A stretch of DNA of 64,000 nucleotides from Desulfobulbus rhabdoformis. Its GTDB lineage: Bacteria > Desulfobacterota > Desulfobulbia > Desulfobulbales > Desulfobulbaceae. The translations under genes and the position numbers were made by a program. The stretch covers positions 90,798 to 154,797 of the forward strand of contig NZ_JAFFQA010000008.1 of the NCBI RefSeq assembly GCF_016919065.1, given 5' to 3'. The notes under the pieces are model-generated. The model made no database searches, was not told the origin of the DNA, and was given only the letters and a program-made list of their open reading frames with translations. Positions 1 through 8,901 of the stretch are shown here, one piece after another (within the stretch, counting starts at the first letter, position 1; each line of letters begins with the position of its first letter).

Positions 1-1277
1 CAACCTGCCATGACGACAAAGCGTTTGATGGCTCCAGACTTAACCGCGTCCACAACCTTGTCTGCCAGGGCAAGTACCTGATCGTGAGCAAAACCACCGA
101 CGATGGTGCCCTTTTCAATCTCTACCGGTGGTTTACATCCTTTTGCCTGCTCAATGATGGCCGAGAAATCTTTCGGGTTACCGTTCACTCTCTCTGGAAT
201 ATGAGTCACACCTGGGTACCCTGCCATGGCAGTGGTATACATTCGTTCTTTGTAGGTGTTGGATTTTTTAATAGGTATAATGCAGTTGGTGGTCATCAGG
301 ATAGGACCGTTAAACGATTCAAAATCCTCGTTTTGGTGCCACCATGAGCTGCCATAATTCCCTTTCAAGTTCTCATATTTTTTGAAGGCCGGATAGTAAT
401 GCGCTGGAAGCATCTCGCCATGGGTGTATACATCTACACCAGTACCCTGGGTTTGGATGAGCAGCTCTTCCATATCTTTAAGATCATGACCGCTGATCAG
501 GATTCCAGGTTTTTCTCCAACACCAAGTTCCACCTGCGTAATTTCAGGGTTGCCGTAAGCCGTGGTGTTAGCGCTATCCAAGGCAGCCATAGTCGTTACC
601 GCGCACTCACCCGCCTTTAGAACCAATGCGACCATTTCATCCACGGAAAGCTCTTCCGTAGTAGAGGCCAGCCCCTCGATAACAAAGTCATAGATTTCTT
701 CTTTTTCAACACCAAGAACCGCTGCATGTTCGGCGTACGCCCCAATACCTTTCAGGCCGAGGATGAGCAGCTCTCGCAATGAGCGGACATCTTCGTTTTC
801 TGTTGCAAGAACGCCCACTGTTGCTGCTTTTTCTTGAAAGAGCGAGCGATCGCTGGAAAACCAAAGTGCTGAGTGATGGAGCTGCTCAGAGGCGCTCTGC
901 TGTTTTCCGCCCCCCAGGAATTGCATCAGTTTTGTCCAGATCGAGGTTTTTTCCTCGGATGGATTCATAGCATCAAACTGATCCTTGAGTCTGGCCTTGA
1001 TAACTTGGGATCTTTTTATCCAGGATTCGAGGCTTGCGTTGTCAAAGTTCGCATTTGTTATGGTTGTAAACAATCCCTGAGCAAGAAACAGACCGACAGA
1101 CATATCAACCTCTACACCTGCTTTTTTCAGGTTTTTTGCCAGAACCGCAATGCCTTTCATGTCATAAATGAGCAGGTCCTGCAGCTTTGCAGTTGACTCC
1201 TCCTTTCCGCACATCCCTTTTATCGTACACCCGGTACCTTTTGCCGCCTCCTGACATTGAAAACAGAACATACTCAT
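1..1277 (-). CDS. hcp: Hybrid cluster protein (hydroxylamine reductase/NO reductase), copy 1, 3' end outside window
   Basis: Cytoplasmic Fe-S enzyme that reduces hydroxylamine to ammonia in vitro and NO to N2O in studied bacteria. About 425 residues are visible. The N-terminus has CX2CX8CX5C (C5, C8, C17, C23), the class I spacing for a [4Fe-4S] cluster. Hybrid-cluster ligands seen are the His of SGHDLKD, the Glu of THGEMLP and the Cys of TTNCI. The window edge falls inside the codon expected to be the persulfide cysteine (after FVVMAG). Start 1277 (MSMFCFQC) is chosen over 1271 because GAGGTG lies 6 nt upstream of it. This copy has MLPAHYYP and differs clearly from the two other copies in the window, which read MLPCHGYP. 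It is divergent from the four-gene cluster starting at 1604. Confidence 0.95.
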   Translation of the reverse strand, partial: MSMFCFQCQEAAKGTGCTIKGMCGKEESTAKLQDLLIYDMKGIAVLAKNLKKAGVEVDMSVGLFLAQGLFTTITNANFDNASLESWIKRSQVIKARLKDQFDAMNPSEEKTSIWTKLMQFLGGGKQQSASEQLHHSALWFSSDRSLFQEKAATVGVLATENEDVRSLRELLILGLKGIGAYAEHAAVLGVEKEEIYDFVIEGLASTTEELSVDEMVALVLKAGECAVTTMAALDSANTTAYGNPEITQVELGVGEKPGILISGHDLKDMEELLIQTQGTGVDVYTHGEMLPAHYYPAFKKYENLKGNYGSSWWHQNEDFESFNGPILMTTNCIIPIKKSNTYKERMYTTAMAGYPGVTHIPERVNGNPKDFSAIIEQAKGCKPPVEIEKGTIVGGFAHDQVLALADKVVDAVKSGAIKRFVVMAG

Positions 1278-1430
1278 ATTGATCACCTCGATTTTTGTTG
1301 ATGCTGAGCTGATTTTATCCAGCCTTGCTTATTGGTTAACTGATTAATTTTCCAGCAAAGAGCAGGGGAAAAACCGCATATTCCTGCCTTCACGTTTCCT
1401 TGCATCATACACACTCTGGCGAGGAGATCT

Positions 1431-1444
1431 TTGACCTAGATCAA
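1431..1444. promoter_or_regulatory. FNR/HcpR-type box 1, TTGACCTAGATCAA
   Basis: 14-bp inverted repeat TTGAC-CTAG-ATCAA, matching the Crp/Fnr-family pattern. It lies 153 bp before the hcp1 start and 159 bp before the 1604 gene. HcpR, a Crp/Fnr member that controls hcp in Desulfovibrio and relatives, is the likeliest binder; no hcpR gene is visible here. Confidence 0.7.
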
Positions 1445-1508
1445 TTTTCTAAAAAAAGCAGATTCTTTAGCACCACGTCAATAAGCCACAGAAAGAAAAT
1501 AACGGTTT

Positions 1509-1522
1509 TTGACGTAGATCAA
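1509..1522. promoter_or_regulatory. FNR/HcpR-type box 2, TTGACGTAGATCAA
   Basis: Same palindrome as box 1 with one changed base (TTGAC-GTAG-ATCAA), 81 bp upstream of the 1604 start, a position suited to activation of the four-gene cluster. Together the two boxes suggest one site per divergent promoter. Confidence 0.7.
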
Positions 1523-1603
1523 TTTCAAATCTGAAAAACGGGGTACATTGAAATCATTCCTTCAGAGGAACAAAATCAACCCTAGAAGCAACAGGAGTAC
1601 CCC

Positions 1604-2833
1604 ATGACGGAATATATTCAGGCAACAGATACCCTGCATTCGATCGCTGATCGGTATCCGGAAACAGTTGCAGTCTTTATGAGTAACGGATTCCCGCAAA
1701 TGGAAGATGCAACCCAGCGTGAACAGTTTGGAAAAATGATCACGCTGGATGCAGCGCTAGCAATGAAAAATTTGAATCGAGAAACATTTATATCGCTGTT
1801 ACATGAAGTTATTAGTGCTGAGCGCAACAGTGCAGACCTAACCCTGGCAAGACCGGAAGCAATAAATGAAGACGGGTTGAATGTGGTTGGCCTGCTTCCT
1901 TGCCCGATTCGGATACCTCTGCTTGAGCAATATAACAGCTTTGCTGAAGAAACCGGTCTTCGCGGTGTAAACACCGAACTTAAAGCTGCAAGTGTCGGTA
2001 CCCAGTGGGTAGCGGATAACCTGGCTGGAATCACATCCTCCGAAGAATTGCCGGATCTTTTTATGTCGGCAGGGTTTGATCTCTTTTTCGACCTGGAAAA
2101 AATTGGCCGTTTTCGGGAGCAGGGAGTGTTTGCTGACCTGGTGCAATACACCGACGAAAACCCCTTGTTCGCAGGCCGTGACCTACGGGATCCTTCAGGG
2201 AACTACTCAGTTATCTCCGTTGTTCCCGCAATCTTCCTTATCAACACAGCAGAGTTGAAAGGCCGAGAGATCCCACGTTCATGGGTTGATCTGCTGGAGC
2301 CGGAATGGGAACGTTCGGTTTCATTGCCTGTTGGGGATTTCGACTTATTCAACGCAATTCTTCTCAATATACATGATCGTTACGGAGACAAAGGCGTTGA
2401 AAAATTGGGTCGTTCGATGCTTCTTTCGATGCACCCAGCTCAGATGATCAAAAGTAACAGGATGAAGCAGAAACGGCCTTCGGTCACCATTATGCCCTAT
2501 TTTTTTACAAAGACGGCGAAAGAGGGCGGGACGATGCAGCCGATTTGGCCAGAAGATGGAGCAATTATAAGCCCGATCTTTATGCTCGCGAAAAAGAAGC
2601 GTGGTGCAGAATTGCAGCCAATTGTTGATTTCTTCGCCTCGAAAGCGGTTGGAGAAACTCTATCGCACCAGGGCCTTTTTCCATCGTTGCATCCAGAGGT
2701 GGATAACAAGCTGCCCGCAGATGCTCCGATGATGTGGCTTGGCTGGGACAAAATTTTAAAAAACGATCTATCTGATGAAATAGCACGTTGTGAGGAGTTG
2801 TTTAACCGTTCTGTACAGGGAGGGGAAATATGA
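1604..2833 (+). CDS. DUF1858-like domain fused to a cytoplasmic solute-binding-protein-like domain
   Basis: 409 aa. Residues about 1-70 resemble a DUF1858 domain (IADRYPETVAVFMSNGF) but lack its usual cysteines. The remainder (about 85-405) resembles type-2 periplasmic binding proteins of the iron/spermidine/molybdate kind. There is no signal peptide or lipobox, so it should stay in the cytoplasm, which is unusual for this fold. The start has AGGAG a few bases upstream. The stop overlaps the next gene start (ATGA), indicating tight coupling to the GTPase. No permease gene is nearby. Function unknown; a cytoplasmic metal or oxyanion carrier is possible. Divergent from hcp and preceded by two FNR/HcpR-type boxes. 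Confidence 0.75.
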   Translation: MTEYIQATDTLHSIADRYPETVAVFMSNGFPQMEDATQREQFGKMITLDAALAMKNLNRETFISLLHEVISAERNSADLTLARPEAINEDGLNVVGLLPCPIRIPLLEQYNSFAEETGLRGVNTELKAASVGTQWVADNLAGITSSEELPDLFMSAGFDLFFDLEKIGRFREQGVFADLVQYTDENPLFAGRDLRDPSGNYSVISVVPAIFLINTAELKGREIPRSWVDLLEPEWERSVSLPVGDFDLFNAILLNIHDRYGDKGVEKLGRSMLLSMHPAQMIKSNRMKQKRPSVTIMPYFFTKTAKEGGTMQPIWPEDGAIISPIFMLAKKKRGAELQPIVDFFASKAVGETLSHQGLFPSLHPEVDNKLPADAPMMWLGWDKILKNDLSDEIARCEELFNRSVQGGEI

Positions 2834-3522
2834 ACCTTGTGACTGTATCCGGCCCGCCCTCATCTGGAAAAACAGCGATTATCCTAAAAACGGCAGCGAC
2901 ATTGATGCAGAAAGGGGTGAAGGTTGGCGTCGTCAAGTTTGACTGCCTTTCTACCGACGATGACCTCCTGTATGAAAAAGCGGGCATTCCCGTTCGTAAA
3001 GGTATCTCCGGTGCATTGTGTCCTGATCACTACTTCGTTTCCAACATAGAAGAGGTTGCTCAATGGGGAGTGAAGGAAGGGTTCGACTTACTGATCAGTG
3101 AATCAGCAGGACTGTGTAATCGCTGTTCGCCCTACATCAAGGAAATCGGGGCGATCTGTGTCATTGATAACCTCAGTGGTATCAACACCCCGAAAAAAAT
3201 CGGTCCGATGTTGAAAAGCGCGGATATTGTTGTGATCACCAAAGGGGATATCGTCTCACAGGCGGAGCGAGAAGTATTCGCAAGCCGAGTCAACTCCGTA
3301 AACCCCAAGGCTACCATCATGCATGTCAATGGTTTAACTGGGCAAGGTGCCTATGAACTCGGCACCCTTATGTATCAAGAAGAAGTCCAAGTGGATACCG
3401 TTAAAGGAAGAGAACTACGTTTTCCCATGCCTTCAGCACTCTGTTCTTATTGCCTTGGTGAGACTCGTATCGGAGACGAATATCAGATGGGCAATGTGCG
3501 TAAAATCAACCTTGAACGATGA
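2830..3522 (+). CDS. HypB/UreG/CobW-like P-loop GTPase with cysteine motifs
   Basis: 230 aa. The P-loop GPPSSGKT is at residues 8-15, and VITKGD probably serves as the guanine-specificity motif. The fold resembles metallochaperone GTPases (HypB, UreG, CooC group). Cysteines C64, C96 and C99 (SAGLCNRCSPY) and a C-terminal LCSYCLG pair could form a metal or Fe-S site. The gene overlaps the upstream gene by 4 nt and is 18 nt from the ABC ATPase. By family analogy it would drive metal delivery into an enzyme; the nearest metalloenzyme is the divergent Hcp. This role is inferred, not shown. Confidence 0.75.
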   Translation: MNLVTVSGPPSSGKTAIILKTAATLMQKGVKVGVVKFDCLSTDDDLLYEKAGIPVRKGISGALCPDHYFVSNIEEVAQWGVKEGFDLLISESAGLCNRCSPYIKEIGAICVIDNLSGINTPKKIGPMLKSADIVVITKGDIVSQAEREVFASRVNSVNPKATIMHVNGLTGQGAYELGTLMYQEEVQVDTVKGRELRFPMPSALCSYCLGETRIGDEYQMGNVRKINLER

Positions 3523-3540
3523 TCGATAAAGGATAACGCA

Positions 3541-4563
3541 GTGAAGCAAATACAAGAAGAACTCGATAAATTGGGTATTGGGCAGCTGTTTGGTCGCTAT
3601 CCTTTCTTAAATGGCTATCTGAGCACACAAGGCCTCGAATTGAACGGTGAAGAAACGGATACACTTCCCACTTTTCTGAAAAAACTCGATCCTGACGAGA
3701 TTGAGGATAAGGCGCTTGATGCAGAGTCAATTATCACTGGCACCGCAACCTATATCAGCCAGATGCTTGAGTTTTTAGGTGATGGGAAAGAACGTTCGGT
3801 TACTGAAATAACACTTTATCCTGGAACCAATAAAGATGGCGAACCAGAAAATTTTGACAAACTGACATTCCAGCGGGGCGAGATAGTTTGCATTGTTGGT
3901 CCTACAGGATCTGGAAAAAGCCGACTATTGGGCGATATTGAATGGATGGCTCAGAAGGACACTCCTACCAGACGGAGATTGCTGGTCAACGGTGATGTAC
4001 CTGATCCGAAATGGCGCTTCAGTTCGTCCGATAAGCTGGTTGCTCAGCTTTCCCAAAACATGAATTTTGTCATGGACCTGACTGTTGAGGAATTTATACG
4101 GCTTCATGCAGATAGCCGTATGGTGAACAATGCGGAAGAAGTGGTGCAGAACATCATCCGTGAGGCAAATGCTCTTGCAGGGGAACAATTCGCTCCAAAT
4201 ACAGCAATCACCTCACTCTCCGGCGGGCAGTCACGGGCGCTCATGATCGCAGACACTGCCATTCTCAGCCGTTCCCTCATCGTACTGATCGATGAGATAG
4301 AAAATGCGGGAATTGACCGAAAAAAAGCCCTGAAACTCCTGTTAAATGAGGACAAGATCGTTTTGATGGCAACCCACGACCCCATGCTCGCTCTTATGGG
4401 GGACCGTCGCATCGTCATCAAAAACGGGGGTATTCACCGAGTGATCGAAACAAATGACCGGGAACGAGCAATTCTCTCAAATATAGAAGCTCTGGACTTC
4501 AAGGTGCAGTCAATGCGCCATATGTTGCGCCAGGGTGAATCACTGGAACATTTTGAATTTTAA
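3541..4563 (+). CDS. Soluble ABC-type ATPase with an extra N-terminal domain, no permease partner
   Basis: 340 aa, GTG start. Walker A GPTGSGKS at residues 120-127, signature LSGGQ at 226-230, Walker B ending in DE at 251-252, and an H-loop in MATHDP. The first 70 residues (LFGRYPFLNGYLSTQGL...) resemble the DUF1858-like N-terminus of the 1604 product, so both may share a docking module. There is no transmembrane segment and no permease gene in the cluster, so classical import is unlikely. Soluble ABC ATPases often act in assembly (for example SufC). Function unknown. Confidence 0.75.
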   Translation: MKQIQEELDKLGIGQLFGRYPFLNGYLSTQGLELNGEETDTLPTFLKKLDPDEIEDKALDAESIITGTATYISQMLEFLGDGKERSVTEITLYPGTNKDGEPENFDKLTFQRGEIVCIVGPTGSGKSRLLGDIEWMAQKDTPTRRRLLVNGDVPDPKWRFSSSDKLVAQLSQNMNFVMDLTVEEFIRLHADSRMVNNAEEVVQNIIREANALAGEQFAPNTAITSLSGGQSRALMIADTAILSRSLIVLIDEIENAGIDRKKALKLLLNEDKIVLMATHDPMLALMGDRRIVIKNGGIHRVIETNDRERAILSNIEALDFKVQSMRHMLRQGESLEHFEF

Positions 4564-4575
4564 TGGAGATTGGTT

Positions 4576-4818
4576 ATGCATGACGGATGTAGTGGAAGTT
4601 TTGAAAATGGACAGCAGGTGGTAGATAAAGTACGGATGATGGGATTTGCGGAGCAGCCTACGCCGGTTCCACTTTCGATAACCTGTGGTCAGTGTGGGAA
4701 ACCTTTTGAAATGGAAACCTTTGAAACCGTGTGTCCCGAATGCGGTTGCGTCCATGCGGTAACTCCCTGTCACGCCTTCGATCCGGCCAACGTATCATCT
4801 GCTGGGATTGGTTACTAA
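4576..4818 (+). CDS. Small zinc-ribbon protein, last gene of the hcp-linked cluster
   Basis: 80 aa. It contains two CXXC knuckles, TCGQCGKPF and VCPECGCV, followed by HAVTPCH, enough for a zinc ribbon or a metal-transfer site. Start 4576 (MHDGCSG) is preferred because GGAG sits 7 nt upstream; the gap from the ATPase stop is 12 nt. No homologue of known function is recognised. Its constant company with the GTPase, ATPase and binding-protein-like gene suggests a small partner or scaffold. Confidence 0.65.
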   Translation: MHDGCSGSFENGQQVVDKVRMMGFAEQPTPVPLSITCGQCGKPFEMETFETVCPECGCVHAVTPCHAFDPANVSSAGIGY

Positions 4819-5007
4819 AAAAGAGATCAGTGTTTATTTGGTTACTGGAAAAATCGGGGTGTGGCGGAATAAGCACATCATACACAGGAGGTATTACCCC
4901 CCTTTAGAGGGAAGCCGGAACCCCGAAAATTTCCGTCTACCATCACTTTCAGGGCAAGCTGGGATTAGTTGAATATTGCCCCGTTAGTCCAAATTGGAAG
5001 GAACCAA

Positions 5008-5044
5008 TAAAAAAAAGGGAGGGCAATCATCGCTGCCCTCCCTT
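5008..5044 (-). terminator. Rho-independent terminator of the hao operon
   Basis: Minus-strand hairpin with 11-bp arms (AAGGGAGGGCA / TGCCCTCCCTT) and an 8-nt loop, followed by a run of T. It lies 20 bp beyond the haoA stop. Confidence 0.9.
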
Positions 5045-5063
5045 CTGACTCTTTGCTTCTTAC

Positions 5064-6374
5064 TTAGTTCTCAATAGATCCCGTTTCCAATCGTTTTTTA
5101 TAGATACTCTTGAGTTTGTAGAGATCTTGTTGTACCTCAAAAACACCATGCCAATGGGCATAATCCGGCCCACCCATGGCAGCCCCTTGACGCATACGAC
5201 GACCTTGATGATGCCAGAGATGGTAGTAGATGATCTGGAATTCATCATCCCAGGGATTTGCTTTCAACAGGTTTTTATCGGCCAGTTCTTTACGCATGGC
5301 TTCGGCTGGCTGGTAGTACCCTTCGTTGTAGAGCCCGATATGCTGGTCTGCCTGTTCAAAGAAGTTCTCCGTATGGAGCTTGCTGTGACAGTTGCTGCAG
5401 ACCTGTTTCATTTTTTTCCGGCCCTCCACGCCGTCTCCGGTAAGAGGACTGAGAGGATCAGGTGAGTTACGGACCTTAGACTCTTTTGCCCATAGGTTCC
5501 AATGCAGTCGCTCAGAAATGTTATGGGTTGTGGTCAGTTCGCCGATGCCACTCATATGACAAACAGCACAGGTCGGGGCGCGATAATCGCCTGGTTCCCA
5601 GGCATCCGGCGCACTGTCATAGTTCCATTCGTCTCCTTCAGATTCATAAAGGTGACCGTGTTTCGAGTTGGTGTAAATTTCAATATCGGGATGATCCGGT
5701 CCTAAATGGCAAGAAGCGCAGGCTGCTGGTTTTCTCGCCTCGGCAATGTTAAAGCGGTGGCGGGTGTGGCAGACTACGCAGTTGCCCACAGTACCGTCCG
5801 GCCAGATGGTTCCGACACCCGCTGCTGGCCAGCTTCCCTTGGTCGGGCGCTTGTCAGTGCCCATACTGATTTTGGAGCCATGACATTGCATGCAACCGGT
5901 CATTTCCGCAGCACGCTTATATTTTTCCATGCCTTGCCCCTCATGCTTTTCGATCAAGGCAGTCATGCTTTTGAAATTTCGCCCTTCAGGTACGTTGTAT
6001 TGTAAGCTGCCACGAAAGTGGCCGCTCTTGCTAAACTCCTCAACTTCCTTGGCGTGACAACGGCCACAGGTGGCGGGGGTAACCATGCTGGTCACGTAGG
6101 TATCCGTCCCTTTAACGCCAGGACAATTTTGCGCCGCCATGGGGGAGCCCTTGTCAACGCTATGGCAATCGAGACAGGAAACTCCGACATGGCCATGTCG
6201 ACTATCTGCCCAGTCGGCGACGATACCCGGTTGTTTATCGGCATGACATTCCACGCATTTTTGCGCTTCCGGGGTCAAGCCACGTTCAACCTTAAGGGTC
6301 TTGACGGGGCTGTCCAGGGCGAATGCGGGTGCAACCGTCCCGACAGCTAACAGCACCGCGAGTAGTACACGCAT
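5064..6374 (-). CDS. haoA: Octaheme cytochrome c of the hydroxylamine oxidoreductase (HAO) family
   Basis: 436 aa with a Sec signal peptide (about 1-19). Eight CXXCH motifs start at residues 40, 67, 103, 161, 199, 219, 269 and 326. The C-terminus carries the HAO-family block MGGPDYAHWHG (400-410). AGGAGG lies 5 nt before the start. In Epsilonproteobacteria, HAO-type enzymes paired with a NapC/NrfH-like HaoC are thought to work reductively (nitrite or hydroxylamine towards ammonium). The gene directly upstream is such a HaoC, so a reductive role is more likely than ammonia oxidation. Whether the tyrosine that crosslinks heme P460 in oxidative HAO is present needs an alignment. Confidence 0.88.
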   Translation of the reverse strand: MRVLLAVLLAVGTVAPAFALDSPVKTLKVERGLTPEAQKCVECHADKQPGIVADWADSRHGHVGVSCLDCHSVDKGSPMAAQNCPGVKGTDTYVTSMVTPATCGRCHAKEVEEFSKSGHFRGSLQYNVPEGRNFKSMTALIEKHEGQGMEKYKRAAEMTGCMQCHGSKISMGTDKRPTKGSWPAAGVGTIWPDGTVGNCVVCHTRHRFNIAEARKPAACASCHLGPDHPDIEIYTNSKHGHLYESEGDEWNYDSAPDAWEPGDYRAPTCAVCHMSGIGELTTTHNISERLHWNLWAKESKVRNSPDPLSPLTGDGVEGRKKMKQVCSNCHSKLHTENFFEQADQHIGLYNEGYYQPAEAMRKELADKNLLKANPWDDEFQIIYYHLWHHQGRRMRQGAAMGGPDYAHWHGVFEVQQDLYKLKSIYKKRLETGSIEN

Positions 6375-6383
6375 ATTATCCTC

Positions 6384-6896
6384 CTATAACTGCTGTGTTT
6401 GAATATAATTTTTGATGTCTTTGTGCCCGACATGTTTATGACAATGGACGCAGGATGTAACGATCCCCATCTTGAAATCTCGATGGGCAAGATACGCCTT
6501 GGGGATCTCATAGCGAATGGCATCGAGATCATGGCATTGCTTGCAGCCCGAAGAATAAGTGAATTTTTCACGGTGCTGCAGGTTCCCCACCCAATCAAAT
6601 GATTTTGCCCAAAACAATTCGCCCAATACATCCTTGGCGCCGCTGTACCCCTTAGCGATGACATATTGAGCAACGTTATCGTGCGGCAGGTGGCAATCGA
6701 CGCAGTGAGCTTTGACTCCGAATTTATTCATCCCTCCATGAATATCTTCTTCATAAGCCTGCGCAACTGCCTTCATGGAGTGACAAGAAGAACAAAATTC
6801 TATTCCCGAAGTTCGTTCAATCATTTCGGCACCTCCCAATGCCAGAACGACACCGATCAGGATACCGCCTATAAGGAAAAGCATCATTTTCTTCAT
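6384..6896 (-). CDS. haoC: NapC/NrfH-family membrane tetraheme cytochrome c (HaoC-like quinol dehydrogenase)
   Basis: 170 aa. One N-terminal membrane anchor (about 5-22) and four CXXCH motifs at residues 35, 65, 118 and 149, the NrfH/NapC layout. It should take electrons from menaquinol and pass them to periplasmic HaoA. Start 6896 has AAGGA at proper distance. It is 9 bp upstream of haoA and 48 bp downstream of a ferredoxin gene on the same strand. Confidence 0.85.
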   Translation of the reverse strand: MKKMMLFLIGGILIGVVLALGGAEMIERTSGIEFCSSCHSMKAVAQAYEEDIHGGMNKFGVKAHCVDCHLPHDNVAQYVIAKGYSGAKDVLGELFWAKSFDWVGNLQHREKFTYSSGCKQCHDLDAIRYEIPKAYLAHRDFKMGIVTSCVHCHKHVGHKDIKNYIQTQQL

Positions 6897-6944
6897 TTGT
6901 GTCCTTAAACTTTAAGAAGACATAGCTCTTGGCTAGAGCTGATA

Positions 6945-7139
6945 TTATTTATCCTTATTAGTGATGCATTCCGCAGGACACGCAGCCATTGCCTCATTGA
7001 TACAATCTTCATCTCCTCCTTCAGGCATTATGACATACGCCTTATTCTCGTCATCGTTAAAGGCAAAAATCTCTGGACACAATTCAACACACGTCTCACA
7101 ACCGATACATTCATCCTTCTCAATCTCAACCTGTTTCAT
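6945..7139 (-). CDS. Ferredoxin, single [4Fe-4S] type
   Basis: 64 aa. CIGCETCVELCP supplies three cluster cysteines plus a fourth possible ligand, and CPAEC near the C-terminus completes a site like that of Desulfovibrio gigas ferredoxin; the second cluster motif is reduced. Start 7139 (MKQVEIEKDEC) is preferred to 7145 because GGAGGAGGG abuts the latter ATG and sits 6 nt from the former. First gene of the probable fd-haoC-haoA operon; it could also serve Hcp as electron donor. Confidence 0.85.
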   Translation of the reverse strand: MKQVEIEKDECIGCETCVELCPEIFAFNDDENKAYVIMPEGGDEDCINEAMAACPAECITNKDK

Positions 7140-7167
7140 AATCATCCCTCCTCCACGAAGAATTAGG

Positions 7168-7216
7168 TTAAAAAAAGCCGGTTTCTTCGAGTCTTCTGGA
7201 TCAAAAAAAACCGGCT
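7168..7216 (-). terminator. Terminator after hcp copy 2
   Basis: On the minus strand, AGCCGGTTT and AAACCGGCT form a 9-bp stem followed by seven T. It lies 57 bp beyond the hcp2 stop and ahead of the ferredoxin gene, so ferredoxin-haoCA would depend on read-through or its own promoter. Confidence 0.8.
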
Positions 7217-7272
7217 ACGAACTCTCTGTATGTCCAGCGAGCCACAAGCTGAACTGATTTATTTTTTATGGC

Positions 7273-8901
7273 CTACCCCAGGATCGCTTTTAAATCCGTC
7301 TCCGGAGTATCTATGGGTTTGATATCGAAGGTGCTAACAAGAAAATTAAGCACATCCGAAGAGATAAATGCCGGAAGCGATGGCCCTAAGCGTATGTCCT
7401 TTATACCAAGGAACAACAGGGTGAGTAATATTGCCACGGCTTTCTGTTCATACCAGGAAAGGACCAGCGACAAGGGGAGATCGTTGACTTCACAGTCAAA
7501 CGCCTTGGCCAAGGCAACTGCAATTTGAATTGCTGAGTAGGCATCATTGCATTGGCCGACATCCAAGAGGCGGGGAATGCCGCCAATATCACCCAAGTCT
7601 TTATCAAAAAAGCGAAACTTACCACAGGCCAGGGTCAAAACAACGCAGTCGTCAGGTACTTGTTCAACAAACTTGGTAAAATAGTCCCGACCTGGTTTGG
7701 CTCCGTCACATCCTCCGACGAGGAAAAAGTGACGAAGGGCTTTGGATTTCACGGCCTCAATGACCTTATCGGCAACACCAAGCACACTGTTACGGCCAAA
7801 ACCGACCAAAACCTGACCGTTATCAACATCATCAGTAAATCCTGACATACTCAATGCCATATCGACAACCTGAGTATAGTCTTTGTCGTTGATGTGTTTT
7901 ACGCCTGGCCACCCCACAAGACCGTTTGTGAAGACTCTATCCTTATAGTCATCACGCGGTTTCTGGATACAGTTCGTCGTGAAGAGGATCGGCCCGGGAA
8001 AGTTCGGGAATTCTTTCTGTTGATTCTGCCAGGCCGTACCGTAGTGACCATAGAAATGGGGATATTTTTTTAACTCGGGATATCCATGGCACGGTAACAT
8101 CTCGCCATGAGTGTAAATATCGATCCCTTTCCCCTCGGTTTGTTTTAACAGAAGTTCAAGATCATGCAGATCATGGCCGGTAATGAGAATGCATTTGTTT
8201 TTACGGTGTCCGAGAGGAACAGGGGTGGGGACAGGATGACCATAGGTTCCGGTGTTGCCTGCGTCTAACAACTCCATAGCCCGTAAATTGATCTCACCAG
8301 CCTTCATCACCAGGGCTACTCCATCATCCATAGGTAATTTGGGAGTGAGTAACATGACCAAGGCCTCATAGCAAAAGGCAGGGATCGCTAGATCTTTCTG
8401 GCCAAGGATTGCAGCATGATCAGCATAGGCACCAATGCCTTTTAAGCCAAACAAAACTGTCTGTTTTAACGACCGAATGTTGTTGTCTTCATCAAGGTTA
8501 TTGAGGAAGTCCAGAGCCTTGCCTTGTTCCGCCAAATCGGCAACTGATCCTGTTGGGATAAAGGAAGCTGGAGCTTCCTTAAAATCGGTCTTGCCTCCAG
8601 CGCTCGCAACTTTGGCTTTCATTGCTTCACGAAGCTCAACGGATCGGTTGATCAGCTCAACAAATCGGTCAGGATCAAAATCAACATTGGTTAAGGTGGA
8701 GAATATTGCCTCCAAGATGAAAAGATCCGTGTCCTCGTCAACTATGGAGAGCTTACGTCCTTCCAAAGCGTACAAAGACAACCCTTGCAGAGAATAGATT
8801 AGAAGATCCTGAAGGTCTGCCACCTCCTCATTCTTGCCACAAACACCAACAACAGTACAACCGATACCCTTCGCCGTTTGCTCACATTGATTGCAAAACA
8901 T
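7273..8901 (-). CDS. hcp: Hybrid cluster protein, copy 2
   Basis: 542 aa, full length. N-terminal C3, C6, C15, C21 (CX2CX8CX5C) for a [4Fe-4S] cluster. Hybrid-cluster ligands are all visible: His in ITGHDLHD, Glu in THGEMLP, Cys in TTNCIQ, VGGCDGAK (persulfide), TLACGKF and VGQCNDAYS, and Glu/Lys in SWYEQKA. GAGGAGG precedes the start. It is very close in sequence to copy 3 and less so to copy 1; its C-terminal half resembles enterobacterial Hcp while its N-terminus is of class I. Divergent from the 9283 gene across a region with an FNR/HcpR-type box. Confidence 0.96.
   Translation of the reverse strand: MFCNQCEQTAKGIGCTVVGVCGKNEEVADLQDLLIYSLQGLSLYALEGRKLSIVDEDTDLFILEAIFSTLTNVDFDPDRFVELINRSVELREAMKAKVASAGGKTDFKEAPASFIPTGSVADLAEQGKALDFLNNLDEDNNIRSLKQTVLFGLKGIGAYADHAAILGQKDLAIPAFCYEALVMLLTPKLPMDDGVALVMKAGEINLRAMELLDAGNTGTYGHPVPTPVPLGHRKNKCILITGHDLHDLELLLKQTEGKGIDIYTHGEMLPCHGYPELKKYPHFYGHYGTAWQNQQKEFPNFPGPILFTTNCIQKPRDDYKDRVFTNGLVGWPGVKHINDKDYTQVVDMALSMSGFTDDVDNGQVLVGFGRNSVLGVADKVIEAVKSKALRHFFLVGGCDGAKPGRDYFTKFVEQVPDDCVVLTLACGKFRFFDKDLGDIGGIPRLLDVGQCNDAYSAIQIAVALAKAFDCEVNDLPLSLVLSWYEQKAVAILLTLLFLGIKDIRLGPSLPAFISSDVLNFLVSTFDIKPIDTPETDLKAILG

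Larger units (their letters stand above)
1278..1603. promoter_or_regulatory. Divergent promoter region between hcp copy 1 and the four-gene cluster
   Basis: 326 bp without a gene. It holds two near-identical palindromes (listed separately), set about 65 nt apart between the start sites, so hcp1 and the 1604-4818 cluster are probably induced by the same regulator. No other structure was recognised. Confidence 0.7.

Noticed and set aside
4861..4920. Ribosome-site-like AGGAGG after the zinc-ribbon gene
   Set aside because: No start codon with an open frame follows within a useful distance.
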